Positions 63,527 through 64,000 of a stretch of DNA of 64,000 nucleotides are shown in pieces (within the stretch, counting starts at the first letter, position 1; each line of letters starts with the position of its first letter). This stretch comes from Listeria innocua. GTDB taxonomy: Bacteria; Bacillota; Bacilli; Lactobacillales; Listeriaceae. A program made the position numbers and the translations under genes. Location of the stretch: assembly GCF_028596125.1 (NCBI RefSeq), contig NZ_CP117229.1, forward strand, positions 1,100,001-1,164,000. Reading direction: 5' to 3'. Under the pieces are notes generated by a model that was not told the DNA's origin, did no database searches, and was given only the letters and a program-made list of their open reading frames with translations.

Positions 63527-63604
63527 CGGAGGGAAAAACGGTTATACTTTAGAGCATTAGATCGTATTAGCAGATGCTCTTAAAACGCTAAACAGTAAAA
63601 TAAA

Positions 63605-63667
63605 AAATCTCTAAAACATTTGAAACCCTTTGTAATTAAAAGGTGAATGTTTTAGAGATTTTTTTAT
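63605..63667 (+). terminator. Terminator after the small membrane protein gene
   Basis: Stem AAATCTCTAAAACATT / AATGTTTTAGAGATTT with an imperfect loop and a T7 run. Confidence 0.88.
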
Positions 63668-64000
63668 CTTGCATTTCCCATTTTTATTCCGTTGTTTTTG
63701 TGGCAAATTTTATTAAAACTAGTTCAAGTAATTACGAATCTCATTGGAAGCGAAGAACTACTTTATAAAATAGTCAAAAATTAGGACAAGCAGATTATTG
63801 AGATGATTGATCCTTTACTTTAATAATAATTTTTATGTAAACTCATCCCTTATTAGGTGTTCTATTGTATGACTTGAGAGTAGTTTTTTTGAGAATTTCA
63901 AGCAATAAATTTAAATATATTAGAGAGTCTAAAATTAGTACTAATCCCTAAAAAGATATGAACGATATGTGAACGATGATACCAAGAAATGAAAAAATCT
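63668..64000. other. AT-rich end of the window, possible decayed coding remnant
   Basis: One + frame reads FIPLFLWQILLKLVQVITNL and onward to a TAG at 63782-63784, then stays open for 17 more codons to a TAA. A TTG at 63692 could start a 30 aa peptide, but there is no ribosome binding site and the composition alone does not prove coding. Nothing else is supported in this stretch. Confidence 0.35.

Overview
The window looks like chromosomal DNA of a Listeria species of the monocytogenes/innocua group. It is AT-rich Firmicute DNA with AGGAGG-type ribosome binding sites and frequent TTG/GTG starts. The order of blocks (eut operon, anaerobic cobalamin operon, two GW-module autolysins, pheST, ung-rnhC-zapA-cvpA-polX-mutS2-trxA-uvrC-lysC-yslB-racE-rph, tRNA-Arg) is the one I know from Listeria. 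The species cannot be fixed by reading alone.

Region 1 (1-11.3 kb) is most of an ethanolamine-utilisation operon on the + strand: eutA, eutB, eutC, eutL, an eutK-like shell gene, eutE, eutM, eutT, a pduL-type phosphotransacylase, an uncharacterised cargo-like gene, eutN, a pduT-like tandem shell gene, eutH and eutQ. Ethanolamine enters through EutH, the B12-dependent lyase EutBC makes acetaldehyde and ammonia inside a microcompartment, EutE makes acetyl-CoA and PduL makes acetyl phosphate. EutA and EutT keep the cofactor usable. The upstream part of the operon lies outside the window.

Region 2 (11.3-29 kb) opens with a short AraC-family regulator on the - strand, then runs into a nearly complete anaerobic cobalamin operon: cblT, a cobalamin riboswitch with terminator, cbiABCDETFGHJ, a cobA-hemD fusion, cbiKL, the cobalt transporter cbiMNQO, cbiP and a PduO-type adenosyltransferase. 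It supplies the cofactor used by region 1. The riboswitch lies inside the operon, after cblT.

Region 3 (29-37 kb) holds two small tandem transporters on the - strand, a P-loop kinase-like gene, a PadR/DUF2812 pair, two GW autolysins, an M42 aminopeptidase, an rRNA methyltransferase, a DUF6054-like gene and an HxlR regulator. Region 4 (36.8-48.7 kb) holds a phenylalanyl T-box leader with pheST, an ABC/FtsX exporter and a MarR/MMPL exporter. Region 5 (48.7-62.7 kb) is conserved housekeeping DNA for repair, division, thioredoxin, aspartokinase and cell wall functions. Region 6 (62.8-64 kb) is a tRNA-Arg gene followed by AT-rich, gene-poor DNA with one small membrane-protein gene.

The most useful new observations are: a probable AUC start codon on rnhC; a membrane anchor on the first GW autolysin that can only be reached from a CUG or rarer start; a large structured intercistronic element between eutM and eutT; a small sequence module shared by EutT and an uncharacterised Eut protein; riboswitch placement that lets cblT escape control; and a two-mismatch PrfA-box-like palindrome lying on a -10 element.
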